From positions 1-64,000 of the forward strand of contig CAZFVY010000005.1 in assembly GCA_964522665.1 (NCBI GenBank): a DNA stretch of 64,000 bases, given 5' to 3'. Each line of letters begins with the position of its first letter. Position 1 is the first letter of the stretch. The notes under the pieces are model-generated. The model searched no databases. It was not told where the DNA came from and saw nothing but the letters and a program-made list of their open reading frames with translations. The stretch comes from CAZFVY01 sp964522665 (GTDB lineage: Bacteria > Verrucomicrobiota > Verrucomicrobiia > Limisphaerales > CAZFVY01). The translations under genes were made by a program, and so were the position numbers. Of this stretch, positions 53,392 to 62,412 are shown piece after piece.

Positions 53392-54402
53392 GTGAAACGT
53401 TTCCTTAGACGCCTCGTCTTCGCTCTGCTGGTTCTCGTGCTAGTCATCGTCGCGGGTGTGGGTGTCGCGAAATTCGTGCTTTCGCGGCCGGCGCCCAAGC
53501 CGGGCGAACCGCCGCGTGGTTATTCGAGCCGGAGGGAGATTGTGGCGGCTTACGCGCTCGGCGATGTTAAACTGGTCAACATGAACCCGCCACTGCCGGC
53601 GGGCGTGGTCGAACGAAAGGACGTTGAATATGGGCGAGTTGGCGAGCGTTCGCTCCAGCTTGATTTGTACTCCCCGCGGGAATTGAGCAAGCCGGCGCCC
53701 GCGCTGATTTTTATCCATGGGGGCGGCTGGAAGAGTGGCAAACGGTCGGATTATCGCGTTTACACGACCTATTTTGCTTCGCTGGGATACGTCACGGCGA
53801 CGATTTCGTATCGGCTGGTTCCGGAAGCCGCGTTTCCCGCGGCGGTCGAGGACGCGAAGCGCGCGGTTCGTTGGCTGCGCGACAACGCGGAGCGATTGCA
53901 TCTGGACCCGGAGCGAATCGCCGTCCTGGGCGGCTCCGCCGGCGGGCATCTGGCGCTGATGGTGGGGTGTTCCGCTGGCGTTCCGGAACTGGAAGGGCGC
54001 GGCGGCCATGCCGGCGTCAGCAGCCGGGTGGCGGCGGTCGTGGATTTATACGGGCCGGCCGATTTTACAACCCCGTTTGCTCAGACCTCAAGTTTGGTGA
54101 AGGATTTTCTGGGCGGGAGATCGTTTGCGGAAGCGCCTGAATTGTACCGGCAGGCTTCGCCTCTGTTCCAAGTCAAGGCTGGGGCGCCGCCAACGTTGAT
54201 ACTTCACGGGACGATCGACGAGACCGTTCCCGTCGAGCAATCGGACACGCTTGCCGCCAAGCTGACCGAACTGGGCGTGCCGCACGAGTATCTGCGCCTC
54301 GACGGCTGGCCGCACACGATGGACGCCGCGCAACCGGTGAATGACTATTGCAAAGCGCGGATCGCGGCGTTTCTGGCGAAATACTTGGGGGCGCCAAACT
54401 AA
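53392..54402 (+). CDS. Membrane-anchored alpha/beta-hydrolase esterase
   Basis: The protein of about 336 residues has an N-terminal anchor or signal (ALLVLVLVIVAGVGVAKFVL). A catalytic domain with HGGGWKSGKR, nucleophile in GGSAGG, acid in HGTIDETVP and histidine in GWPHTMD follows. It is a paralogue of the secreted esterase at 39.9-40.9 kb. The GTG at 53392 is preferred over the GTG at 53383. The substrate is unknown. Confidence 0.85.
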   Translation: MKRFLRRLVFALLVLVLVIVAGVGVAKFVLSRPAPKPGEPPRGYSSRREIVAAYALGDVKLVNMNPPLPAGVVERKDVEYGRVGERSLQLDLYSPRELSKPAPALIFIHGGGWKSGKRSDYRVYTTYFASLGYVTATISYRLVPEAAFPAAVEDAKRAVRWLRDNAERLHLDPERIAVLGGSAGGHLALMVGCSAGVPELEGRGGHAGVSSRVAAVVDLYGPADFTTPFAQTSSLVKDFLGGRSFAEAPELYRQASPLFQVKAGAPPTLILHGTIDETVPVEQSDTLAAKLTELGVPHEYLRLDGWPHTMDAAQPVNDYCKARIAAFLAKYLGAPN

Positions 54403-54511
54403 TGACCCGTCGCGTTGGGATTCCTTCAAGGAAATACGCTTTTGAGGACCGCCGACCACCGCGGGGTGGATCGAGTTGCTATCCTTTGTCACATGGGGCT
54501 AAGCTCCGCGC

Positions 54512-55771
54512 GTGGATCTCCGCACCGTTTTTCGTTATCAGTTGGGACGTCGGGACGCGATTGAAGCCGTCTCGCGTGATAGCGCCTCGTTAAATACTGG
54601 CATGGTTCTCGTCCTGATTACGGCGATCCCTCGGAACTACGATCAAATCTATTGGCGAGAATCGGACGCCTGGCCTTATTGGCTTTTCGCGCCGCTTATC
54701 TTTTCCCTTTTCTCGGGAACGTTTTTGTTCGGGTTCATATATTTTGGATTTATTCGCGGCTGGCTGGACGATCCGAGAAGCGTCCCCGTGCGGCAACAAT
54801 GGCGTCGTTTCATGGCATTGTTCTGGATGACTGCTCCGATTGCGTGGCTTTATGCGATCCCAGTTGAACGGTTTCTTGATCCCTATCATGCGGCGATGGC
54901 AAACTTGGGCTTGTTGCTGGGCGTCGCCGGTTGGCGAGTATGCCTGATGGCCCGTGTGTTTTCCGTATTGCAACCTGTTCAATTCTCTCTCTCGCTCGGG
55001 TGGGTCTTGGCGCCCGCATGTTTCGAGGTTCTTGTGGTGGCGTTTTGCGGAGGTCTAGCCATCGCGCTGGGAGGAATGGGGGGTATTCAGTATTCCCCCG
55101 AGGACTCGTTTATGATTACCGCCGCGAATGTCGCGTTTTACGGCGCGATTGTGCTTCTCGGGGTCGTCGCGATTCTGCTGGTGCGGGCCGAACGTCGCTT
55201 TGTCGCGCGTCCCTTGCCCGAATTAGCGCCGGGCCGACTCCCGGTTGTTGGACTGGCGATAGTGGTGACGGTGTGGTTTGTGATTTCGATACCGGCCCAA
55301 ATCGAACAATATCGTTTCGTTGCCCACGTCGCATTGCTGCGCGCCCGAGATTATCGGGGGGCGTTGAACTACCTCGCGCGCCATCGGCGGACTGACTTCC
55401 CCGCCTCGCGTCGCATTGAACCGTCGCCGTTTGAACTGTTTAGTCGGAGAGAATTCCCTGAGACACTAGCAAATCTCCGAGCTACCGACCCACAGTGGGT
55501 CAAAAGACTCTATCTGGACTATCTGAGAGTGGTGTTCTCGGACCCTTGGCTTCGCATCAATGCAGACGAGATGTTGAAGGTTCTTGGCGCGCTCGAGCGT
55601 TTGCCGGAAGGGAAAGAGTGGGTTGATCGAAATCGAGAGCGGTTTAAAAGCCTGAAACCGCTGCTTGCAGCCCCCCGGGATGACGCGACATCTAAGAAGC
55701 CAGACGATTCAGTAGTGCAGATTGAAATGATGCTTCGCAATCTCGGCATTGATCCTGAGACACTGAAATAG
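54512..55771 (+). CDS. Membrane protein of unknown function with C-terminal soluble part
   Basis: The 419-residue protein from GTG 54512 has about six membrane segments (54-81, 100-118, 130-150, 162-188, 204-224 and 243-262) and a soluble helical tail (270-419) ending MMLRNLGIDPETLK. The first half recalls YIP1/DUF1282-like membrane proteins, but I could not assign a family. Base composition is visibly less GC-rich than the neighbours, as in the next gene, which starts 15 bp later and is probably in the same operon. Confidence 0.8.
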   Translation: MDLRTVFRYQLGRRDAIEAVSRDSASLNTGMVLVLITAIPRNYDQIYWRESDAWPYWLFAPLIFSLFSGTFLFGFIYFGFIRGWLDDPRSVPVRQQWRRFMALFWMTAPIAWLYAIPVERFLDPYHAAMANLGLLLGVAGWRVCLMARVFSVLQPVQFSLSLGWVLAPACFEVLVVAFCGGLAIALGGMGGIQYSPEDSFMITAANVAFYGAIVLLGVVAILLVRAERRFVARPLPELAPGRLPVVGLAIVVTVWFVISIPAQIEQYRFVAHVALLRARDYRGALNYLARHRRTDFPASRRIEPSPFELFSRREFPETLANLRATDPQWVKRLYLDYLRVVFSDPWLRINADEMLKVLGALERLPEGKEWVDRNRERFKSLKPLLAAPRDDATSKKPDDSVVQIEMMLRNLGIDPETLK

Positions 55772-55786
55772 ACCGATTGAACAGGT

Positions 55787-57169
55787 ATGCGCATCGGCCT
55801 CATTGCAATGAGTGGAGTCCGCGTGAAGTCGGCGGAATTGTCAAAGCTGGGGGTGACACTTCCGGGTTTCATTCGACGGGGCAAGGTCATCGCGACCCTT
55901 CCGAGCCTTGGGCTTTTGACGGTAGCAGGACTGACACCGCGGCATCATCAACTTTCCTACATTGAGATCGAAAGTTTGGCTGCACTCGGTTCCGACCGAG
56001 ATTTTGACTTGGTGGGAATCTCGGCCCTTACCGCGCAGATTGAGGAGGCGTACCGTGTGGCCGACTATTTTCGCGGCCGAGGCGTTCGCGTGGTTATCGG
56101 TGGGTTACATGCGTCACTTTTGCCGAATGAGGCATTGGAGCACGCCGATTCCGTCGTTGTCAACGGAGCGGAAGGAGCTTGGCCGCAGGCGCTTCAGGAC
56201 GCAGAACGGGGTCGATTGCGCCCGGTGTACTGTGGCATGGACGATCGCGTCTTTGCTCCGGCTCATTACGCGTTTCCGCGGTTCGAGCTGTTGAGAGGCC
56301 GCAAGTACAATCGCGTTACCATCCAGACGTCTCGCGGCTGCCCGCGCGGGTGCGAGTTTTGCGGCGCCAGCCTGCGGATCACTCGGCGATTTAACCAAAA
56401 ACCGGTTACGTTGGTGGTCGAAGAAATTCGATCGGCTCGGCGTCATATGGTCACACCTTTTATTGAATTCGCCGACGACAACACTTTTCTCGATCGAGCG
56501 TGGGGAAAGGAGTTATTGCGAGAGTTGGCGCGGGAAGGGATCAGTTATTTCACCGAAACCGATGCTTCGGTCGCCGACGATCTGGAATTGTGCGACCGGT
56601 TGGCTGATTCCGGATGCAAACAGTTGCTCGTCGGTTTCGAGAGCCCTTGGTCGGAAGACCTGGGCGGGATCGACCCCTCTGGTTGGAAAATGAAACAGGC
56701 CTCGCGAAGCCAGCAGGTTATCGACGTTCTGCAATCACGCGGGGTCAGTGTGAATGGCTGCTTCGTTCTGGGCTTGGACAATCAGACGCCCGACATCTTC
56801 CCTGCGATTCTCGATTTCGTCCGGCGGTCAGGCTTGGCTGAAATTCAGTTCACCGTTTTGACGCCGTTTCCAGGCACACCCCTCTACAACAGGCTGAAGG
56901 CGGAGGGACGGTTATTGTCGGAAAGATTCTGGGACGCCTGCACGCTTTTTGACGTGAACTATCGTCCGAAGCAGATGTCGGTCGATGACCTTGAAAACGG
57001 GTTGCTTTGGCTCTTCAAGGAAACGTATTCACCCGAGGAGTCGAACCACCGTTCGCGTCAGTTTGCCCAGCAGCGACGTGCGTCCCGCCTTAGAACGCTC
57101 GATCCGCTCCGGTCGAGAGTGGCCGGTGGGCTAAAGGAGAATCCGGCGGGCGAACGCGCCGCGGAGTAA
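55787..57169 (+). CDS. B12-binding-domain radical SAM protein
   Basis: The protein of 460 residues has an N-terminal Rossmann-like B12-binding domain (about 1-140), including VVIGGLHASLLPNEA. The radical SAM cysteines C185, C189 and C192 in SRGCPRGCEFCGAS follow. The barrel continues to about 380 with FADDNTFLDRAWGKEL and GFESPWSEDLGG. The C-terminal region with SVDDLENGLLWLFKETYS is typical of B12-radical SAM enzymes of unknown substrate. Histidine in the B12 DxHxxG motif is not evident, so base-off cobalamin binding is uncertain. It follows the membrane protein by 15 bp. Confidence 0.88.
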   Translation: MRIGLIAMSGVRVKSAELSKLGVTLPGFIRRGKVIATLPSLGLLTVAGLTPRHHQLSYIEIESLAALGSDRDFDLVGISALTAQIEEAYRVADYFRGRGVRVVIGGLHASLLPNEALEHADSVVVNGAEGAWPQALQDAERGRLRPVYCGMDDRVFAPAHYAFPRFELLRGRKYNRVTIQTSRGCPRGCEFCGASLRITRRFNQKPVTLVVEEIRSARRHMVTPFIEFADDNTFLDRAWGKELLRELAREGISYFTETDASVADDLELCDRLADSGCKQLLVGFESPWSEDLGGIDPSGWKMKQASRSQQVIDVLQSRGVSVNGCFVLGLDNQTPDIFPAILDFVRRSGLAEIQFTVLTPFPGTPLYNRLKAEGRLLSERFWDACTLFDVNYRPKQMSVDDLENGLLWLFKETYSPEESNHRSRQFAQQRRASRLRTLDPLRSRVAGGLKENPAGERAAE

Positions 57170-57292
57170 ATGAGTTACCACCTGGCGGACGGAGCACGGC
57201 GGTTTTCGTAATTCCAAGTTCCTATTGGAAAACACTCGGGTTCCAGCTAGCCTTGGATGTAGCGGGACGGCCTCTCGCGTTCAATTTATCCC
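57170..57292 (+). other. Spacer between the radical SAM gene and nadB
   Basis: No gene or clear promoter was identified in this 123-bp gap. The GC content rises again here towards the window average. Confidence 0.5.
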
Positions 57293-58903
57293 ATGCAAAA
57301 CCAGATCAAGCGTTTCGATTTCCTGGTGCTCGGCAGCGGCATTGCCGGGCTGCTCTACGCCCTCAAAGTGGCGCCCCACGGCCGGGTGGCCATCATCACC
57401 AAGAAGAATCGGGCCGAATCCAATACCAACTACGCCCAGGGCGGGATCGCCGCGGTCACATCGAAGCAGGATTCGTTTGAACTGCATGTGCAAGACACGC
57501 TGACGGCCGGCGCCGGGCTTTGCCACGAGGACGTGGTTCGGACGATTGTGGAGGAGGGGCCGGCGCGCATCGCGGAGTTGATCGAGTTTGGCATGCAGTT
57601 CACCGAGCGAGAGATTCCGGCTACGGACGGCGCCAGGGAGCTTGATTTGGGCAAGGAAGGCGGTCACTCGAAGCGGCGCATTCTGCACGCGAAGGACGTG
57701 ACGGGCCGGGAGGTGGAGCGGGCGTTGCTGAGCGCGATCGCCAAATGCCCGAGCATCGAAATCTTTGAGAATCATTTCGCGATCGACTTGATCACCAGCC
57801 GCAAGCTGGGACGTTCCGGCGCCTCGCGGTGTTTGGGCGTTTACGTGCTCGATAAAAAACTGGGCAAGGTCAAAACGTTCGTCGGACGCCGCGTCCTGCT
57901 GGCCACCGGCGGTTGCGGCAAGGTCTATTTGTACACGACGAATCCGGACATCGCCACCGGCGACGGCGTGGCGATGGCGTACCGGGCGGGCGCGCCGGTC
58001 GCCAATATGGAGTTCATCCAATTCCACCCAACCTGCCTGTACAATCCCCAGGCGAAATCGTTTCTCATCAGCGAGGCGGTGCGCGGGGAAGGGGGCGTCC
58101 TCAAGAATCTTGAGGGCAAAGAATTCATGGACGCGTACCATCCGTTGAAATCGCTGGCCCCGCGCGACGTCGTGGCCCGCGCCATCGACACCGAGATGAA
58201 ACGGAGCGGGGCGGACTTCGTGCTGCTGGACATCACGCACAAACCGGCGCCTTTTCTGATCGACCATTTCCCGAATATATATCGGACTTGTCTGCAGTTC
58301 GGCATCGACATGACGAAGGCGCCGATCCCGGTGGTGCCAGCGGCGCATTATCAATGCGGTGGCGTGGTGACGAACGTGGACGGCGAGACCGAGATCGCGG
58401 GGCTGTCGGCGGTCGGCGAGGTCGCGTGCACCGGCCTGCATGGCGCCAACCGGCTGGCGAGCAATTCCCTGCTCGAGGCGATGGTCTGCGCGCATCGCGC
58501 GGCGCAACGGGTGATCGCGGACCCCGGCCTGCCCGCGGACGAGGAAGTGCCGGCCTGGTCTTCGGGCAAGGCGAGCAACGCGGACGAGATGGTGGTGGTC
58601 TCGCATAATTGGGACGAGATCCGGCGACTGATGTGGGATTACGTCGGGATTGTGCGGACGAATAAGCGCTTGCAGCGGGCGCAGAAGCGAATCGCGAATC
58701 TGCAGGACGAAATCCAGGAGTATTACTGGGACTTCATCGTGACGAGCGATTTGTTGGAATTGCGCAACATCGCCACGGTCGCGGAATTGATCGTAGCCAG
58801 CGCATTGCGGCGGCCGGAGAGCCGCGGCCTCCATTACAATCTGGATTATCCGAACGCCGATCCCGCCTGGGCGCAACGGGACACGATTCTGCGCAAAGCG
58901 TAG
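57293..58903 (+). CDS. nadB: L-aspartate oxidase
   Basis: This flavoenzyme oxidises aspartate to iminoaspartate in de novo NAD synthesis. It has 536 residues. The FAD motif is GSGIAG (14-19). NYAQGGIAAV, the ALLSAI-EIFENH substrate region, HPLKSLAPRDVVARAI and HYQCGGVVTN are all typical. The C-terminal helical domain with RRPESRGLHYNLDYP is intact, which separates it from succinate dehydrogenase flavoproteins. The partner nadA is not in the window. Confidence 0.96.
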   Translation: MQNQIKRFDFLVLGSGIAGLLYALKVAPHGRVAIITKKNRAESNTNYAQGGIAAVTSKQDSFELHVQDTLTAGAGLCHEDVVRTIVEEGPARIAELIEFGMQFTEREIPATDGARELDLGKEGGHSKRRILHAKDVTGREVERALLSAIAKCPSIEIFENHFAIDLITSRKLGRSGASRCLGVYVLDKKLGKVKTFVGRRVLLATGGCGKVYLYTTNPDIATGDGVAMAYRAGAPVANMEFIQFHPTCLYNPQAKSFLISEAVRGEGGVLKNLEGKEFMDAYHPLKSLAPRDVVARAIDTEMKRSGADFVLLDITHKPAPFLIDHFPNIYRTCLQFGIDMTKAPIPVVPAAHYQCGGVVTNVDGETEIAGLSAVGEVACTGLHGANRLASNSLLEAMVCAHRAAQRVIADPGLPADEEVPAWSSGKASNADEMVVVSHNWDEIRRLMWDYVGIVRTNKRLQRAQKRIANLQDEIQEYYWDFIVTSDLLELRNIATVAELIVASALRRPESRGLHYNLDYPNADPAWAQRDTILRKA

Positions 58904-58952
58904 CGGCGTTCTTGGGCGCGCGGCTGGCTGCTTGTCGCGGCCGGTTTCTTAA

Positions 58953-58985
58953 GCGAATTTAATGAGACGTTCAGGCGGATTTAAT
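58953..58985 (+). promoter_or_regulatory. Direct-repeat operator upstream of the response regulator
   Basis: GCGAATTTAAT (58953-58963) and GCGGATTTAAT (58975-58985) are direct repeats whose starts are 22 bp apart, two helical turns. They sit 39 bp upstream of the response regulator ATG. This layout is typical of tandem sites for OmpR-family regulators and suggests autoregulation of the two-component/efflux operon. Confidence 0.55.
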
Positions 58986-59023
58986 CCGACTGTAGTCTAT
59001 TAGGTTGAAACGAAACGAAACCT

Positions 59024-59704
59024 ATGCGGCTCTTGCTCATCGAAGACGAAAAAAAAGTGGCGGAATTCGTGGCCCGCGGCCTGCGCGCGGAAGGCTTCGC
59101 CCTGGATGTGGCGAACGACGGCCAAGCCGGCTGGGACATGGCGTCGATGGTGGAGTATGACCTCATTATCCTCGATTTGATGCTGCCGAATGTGGCCGGC
59201 GGGGAAGTCTTGCGGCGCATCCGACGCAGGAGCGCCGAGACGCCGGTCTTGATCCTGACCGCGCGGGACGCGACGGCGGAGAAGGTGGAGAATTTTGAGG
59301 CGGGGGCGGACGATTATTTGACCAAGCCGTTCGCGTTCGCCGAGTTATTGGTGCGGGTGAAGGCGCTGCTGCGCCGCGGTCCGGCGAACCGGGCGAACAT
59401 TCTGCGGGTGGGGGATCTGGAGTTGGATCGGCTGAGCCGCCAGGTGAAACGCGGCGGGAAGCGGATTGAACTGACTTCAAAGGAATACTCGCTTCTGGAA
59501 TACCTGGTTTCGCATCCCGGACGCGTGCTTTCGCGCACGATGATCATGGAGCACGTCTGGGACGAGAGCTTTGAGGGGCTGACGAATATCGTCGATGTTT
59601 ACGTGCGGCATCTGCGGGCCAAAGTCGATGTTCCGCACGACCAAAAATTGATCCGCACGGTGCGGGGCGTGGGGTACTTCGTGACGGACCAGCAAGAGGC
59701 ATGA
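59024..59704 (+). CDS. OmpR-family response regulator
   Basis: The protein of 226 residues has a receiver domain with phospho-acceptor D51 (LIILDLMLP), the acidic pair E7-D8 and K101 in KPFAF. A winged-helix DNA-binding domain (about 125-222) contains LTSKEYSLLEYLVSHPG, NIVDVYVRHLRAKVD and RTVRGVGYF. It is closest to CusR/CopR-like regulators. The gene shares an ATGA overlap with the kinase, giving translational coupling. The efflux genes downstream are its likely targets. Confidence 0.95.
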   Translation: MRLLLIEDEKKVAEFVARGLRAEGFALDVANDGQAGWDMASMVEYDLIILDLMLPNVAGGEVLRRIRRRSAETPVLILTARDATAEKVENFEAGADDYLTKPFAFAELLVRVKALLRRGPANRANILRVGDLELDRLSRQVKRGGKRIELTSKEYSLLEYLVSHPGRVLSRTMIMEHVWDESFEGLTNIVDVYVRHLRAKVDVPHDQKLIRTVRGVGYFVTDQQEA

Positions 59705-61116
59705 ACACGCGGTCGATTCATTTTCGACTTATTGTTTGGTACGCCGCCTGGTTGAGCGCGGTTTTCATACTGTTCGGCGTCTTCGCGTATTTCGGTTGCA
59801 AGCGCTACCTGGAGGCCGGCGTCGGGCTGGGCCAGGCGCGGCGGGCGCGGCAGATCACGGACACGCTGCTGCCCCAAATGCAGCGCCGGGGCGCGGCGTA
59901 CGTGGTGCAGGAATTGGAGATGCTCTACGCGCCCGAGGTGAATGGGCGATTCATCCGCTTGACTGGGCCGGATGGCAAGGTCATCTACGCCTCCGGTCCG
60001 CCGAAGGATCTAAGCTTCGATCCAAACGCGGTTTCGCGAGTCAAAGGGCCGATTGCAAAAAGCTTTGTGCGCACGGAACGGTTGCCGGAAGGGCACGAAT
60101 TACTCGTGGCGTCCGCGCCGTTTGAGGCCGCCCCGGGCCAGCGCTTCCTGATCGAGGTTGGAGCGCCGGTCGCGCCGCTGCTGTCGGCTTTGCGGCCGCT
60201 CGTCATTTCGCTGGTGGTGGGTCTGCCGATCATTGTCGCGGTCGGGGTCGGCGGCGGCTACGTGCTCGTGCGGCGCGCGCTGGCGCCGGTGATCCGGATC
60301 GCGGAGAAGGCGGAGCAGATTACGCTGCACAGTTTGAGCGACCGTTTGCCGCTCTCGCAGACCGGCGATGAACTCGAGCGCCTTTCGATTTCATTGAACC
60401 ACATGATTACCCGGCTGGACGAGGCGTTCCAGCAATCGAAGCGGTTCCTCGCCGACGCCTCGCACGAGTTGCGCACGCCGTTGACGATCATGCGGGGCGA
60501 ATTGGAAAACATCGCGCAACGCGGCCAATTGGACGCCGAGGCGCGGGACACGGTCGGGAGCGTCCTGGAAGAAGTGGAGAGCCTGGTTAAGATCGTCGAA
60601 GGCTTGCTCGCGCTGTCGCGGTTGGACGCCGGTGAGGCGCAGACCGAGTGGGTGGAATTCGATTTTGCCCAGTTGGCGACGACGACGGCGGAGCAAATGT
60701 GCCTGCTGGCGGAGGACAAGGGCGTCACCGTCAGTTGCGACGCGGCGCGCGAGGTGCCGGTGCGTGGAGATCGCGCTCGCCTCAAGCAGATCGTGGTCAA
60801 TTTGCTCGATAACGCGATCAAATACACGCCGCGAGGGGGTTCGGTCCGACTGAAGATCGTGTCCTCCAACGGCGACGCCGTGTTGGAAGTGGCCGACAAC
60901 GGCATCGGCATACCACCCGAGGCGGTCCCGCACGTCTTCGACCGGTTTTTCCGCGTGGACAAGGCGCGGAGCCGCGAGTTGGGGGGCGCGGGCATCGGCT
61001 TGTCAATCGTCAAAGCGATCTGCGCGGCGCACGGCGGACAAATCGAGGTGGAAAGCGCGGAAGGGCGTGGCAGTCAGTTCAGGTTCAAGTTGCCGCTGGA
61101 AAAAGCCGGCAGTTAA
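59701..61116 (+). CDS. Sensor histidine kinase
   Basis: The protein of 471 residues has membrane segments at about 12-32 and 165-189 around a periplasmic sensor of about 130 residues. HAMP (190-243) and HisKA with phosphorylated H255 in DASHELRTPLT follow. The ATPase domain has NLLDNAIKYTP (N box), DNGIGIP (G1) and GGAGIGLSIVKAI (G2). It is similar to CusS/QseC-type kinases. No copper-binding motif is visible in the sensor part, so the signal is not known. Confidence 0.94.
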   Translation: MNTRSIHFRLIVWYAAWLSAVFILFGVFAYFGCKRYLEAGVGLGQARRARQITDTLLPQMQRRGAAYVVQELEMLYAPEVNGRFIRLTGPDGKVIYASGPPKDLSFDPNAVSRVKGPIAKSFVRTERLPEGHELLVASAPFEAAPGQRFLIEVGAPVAPLLSALRPLVISLVVGLPIIVAVGVGGGYVLVRRALAPVIRIAEKAEQITLHSLSDRLPLSQTGDELERLSISLNHMITRLDEAFQQSKRFLADASHELRTPLTIMRGELENIAQRGQLDAEARDTVGSVLEEVESLVKIVEGLLALSRLDAGEAQTEWVEFDFAQLATTTAEQMCLLAEDKGVTVSCDAAREVPVRGDRARLKQIVVNLLDNAIKYTPRGGSVRLKIVSSNGDAVLEVADNGIGIPPEAVPHVFDRFFRVDKARSRELGGAGIGLSIVKAICAAHGGQIEVESAEGRGSQFRFKLPLEKAGS

Positions 61117-61128
61117 GCAAAAAAAGCG

Positions 61129-62412
61129 ATGGAAGCTCAAAAGCAACAAAGTGAAATGGAATGCCCCGGCCGGCGGATTGCACGGCGTCGCCGCCGTTGG
61201 TTTGGCTGGGGGGTGGGTTTGGCCGCGCTGGCCGTCGTGTTCGTCGTCATGATGACCCGGCCGCGGCCGGCGAACGCGAACGTGGAAGCCGCTGAGGCGC
61301 CGCTGGCGGCGGTCGCGAAGGTGACGCGCGGCGACGTGGTCACGGAGTTGCCGGAGTACGCGGAGTTTCGGCCGTACCAGGAGATCGAGATGCACGCGAA
61401 AGTAGCCGGGTATCTGAAGGAGATTTACGTCGATGTTGGCGATGTGGTCACCAACGATCAGGTAATCGCCACTCTCGAAATCCCCGAGTTGCAAGATGAC
61501 ATCCGCCATGCGGACGCCGTCCTGCAGCGCAGCGGCCAGGAAGTGAACAGCGCGCGCGCGGAAATCACCCGGGCGCAAGCGGGATACGCCGAAAGCGGAA
61601 TTATCTACACGAATCTGGCCAACACGGCGAAGGTTCGGCCCGGACTGGTGGCGCAACAGGACATCGACGTGGCGGGCGCGCGCGCCCGCGCCAAGGCCGC
61701 GGAATTGGAGAGCGCTTCGGCGGCGCTGGCGACGGCGGAGTTCCGAGTCAATGAGGCGAGGGCAAATCTCGAGCGCCTGCGGACGATGGCCACTTACACG
61801 CGGATCACGGCGCCTTTCGCGGGCGTGATTACGAAACGGTTCGCGGACACGGGGGCGTTGATTCAACAAGGGACCGCTTCGAGCACGCAAGCGATTCCGT
61901 TGGTGCGGCTGACGGAGAACGATCAGCTGCGCTTGGTCTTCCCGGTCTCGATGTCGTACGTGCCGTTCATCAAAGTGGGCTTGCCGATTGAGATTCACAT
62001 TGAAGGGATCGAAGGGAGCGTGCCGGGCAAGGTTTCGCGATTTTCGCGGGAGGTTGATTCGGCGACGCGGAACATGCACGTCGAGGCGCTGGTGACGAAC
62101 GCCGACTTGAAGCTGGCGCCCGGGCTTTACGTCAAGGTCCGCCTCGAATTCGACCGGCACACGAACGTGTTGACCGCTCCCGTCCAGGCCATTTCGCTGG
62201 GGGAATCGCCGACGGTGGCGGTGATTGGCAAAGACAACGTGCTGGAGGAACGCCCCGTGAAAATCGGGCTGCGATCTTCCGACAAGGTGGAAATCATCGC
62301 CGGGCTTTCGGAGAACGATTTGGTCGTGGTCGCCGGGCGCGGTCAGCTCAAGACCGGGCAACGGGTCCAGCCGAAAGAGGTGGAGCTTCCGACCGCGGAG
62401 GGAAAGCTGTGA
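61129..62412 (+). CDS. RND efflux periplasmic adaptor (membrane fusion protein)
   Basis: The protein of 427 residues has an N-terminal membrane anchor (25-43). The lipoyl/barrel-sandwich parts follow: EIEMHAKVAGYLKEIYVDVGDVV, with a coiled coil in between, then RITAPFAGVITKRFADTGALI. A beta-barrel and membrane-proximal domain follow. It would join the inner-membrane pump to an outer-membrane channel. The gene ends in a GTGA overlap with an RraA-like gene, and the RND pump gene comes after that. Confidence 0.92.
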   Translation: MEAQKQQSEMECPGRRIARRRRRWFGWGVGLAALAVVFVVMMTRPRPANANVEAAEAPLAAVAKVTRGDVVTELPEYAEFRPYQEIEMHAKVAGYLKEIYVDVGDVVTNDQVIATLEIPELQDDIRHADAVLQRSGQEVNSARAEITRAQAGYAESGIIYTNLANTAKVRPGLVAQQDIDVAGARARAKAAELESASAALATAEFRVNEARANLERLRTMATYTRITAPFAGVITKRFADTGALIQQGTASSTQAIPLVRLTENDQLRLVFPVSMSYVPFIKVGLPIEIHIEGIEGSVPGKVSRFSREVDSATRNMHVEALVTNADLKLAPGLYVKVRLEFDRHTNVLTAPVQAISLGESPTVAVIGKDNVLEERPVKIGLRSSDKVEIIAGLSENDLVVVAGRGQLKTGQRVQPKEVELPTAEGKL

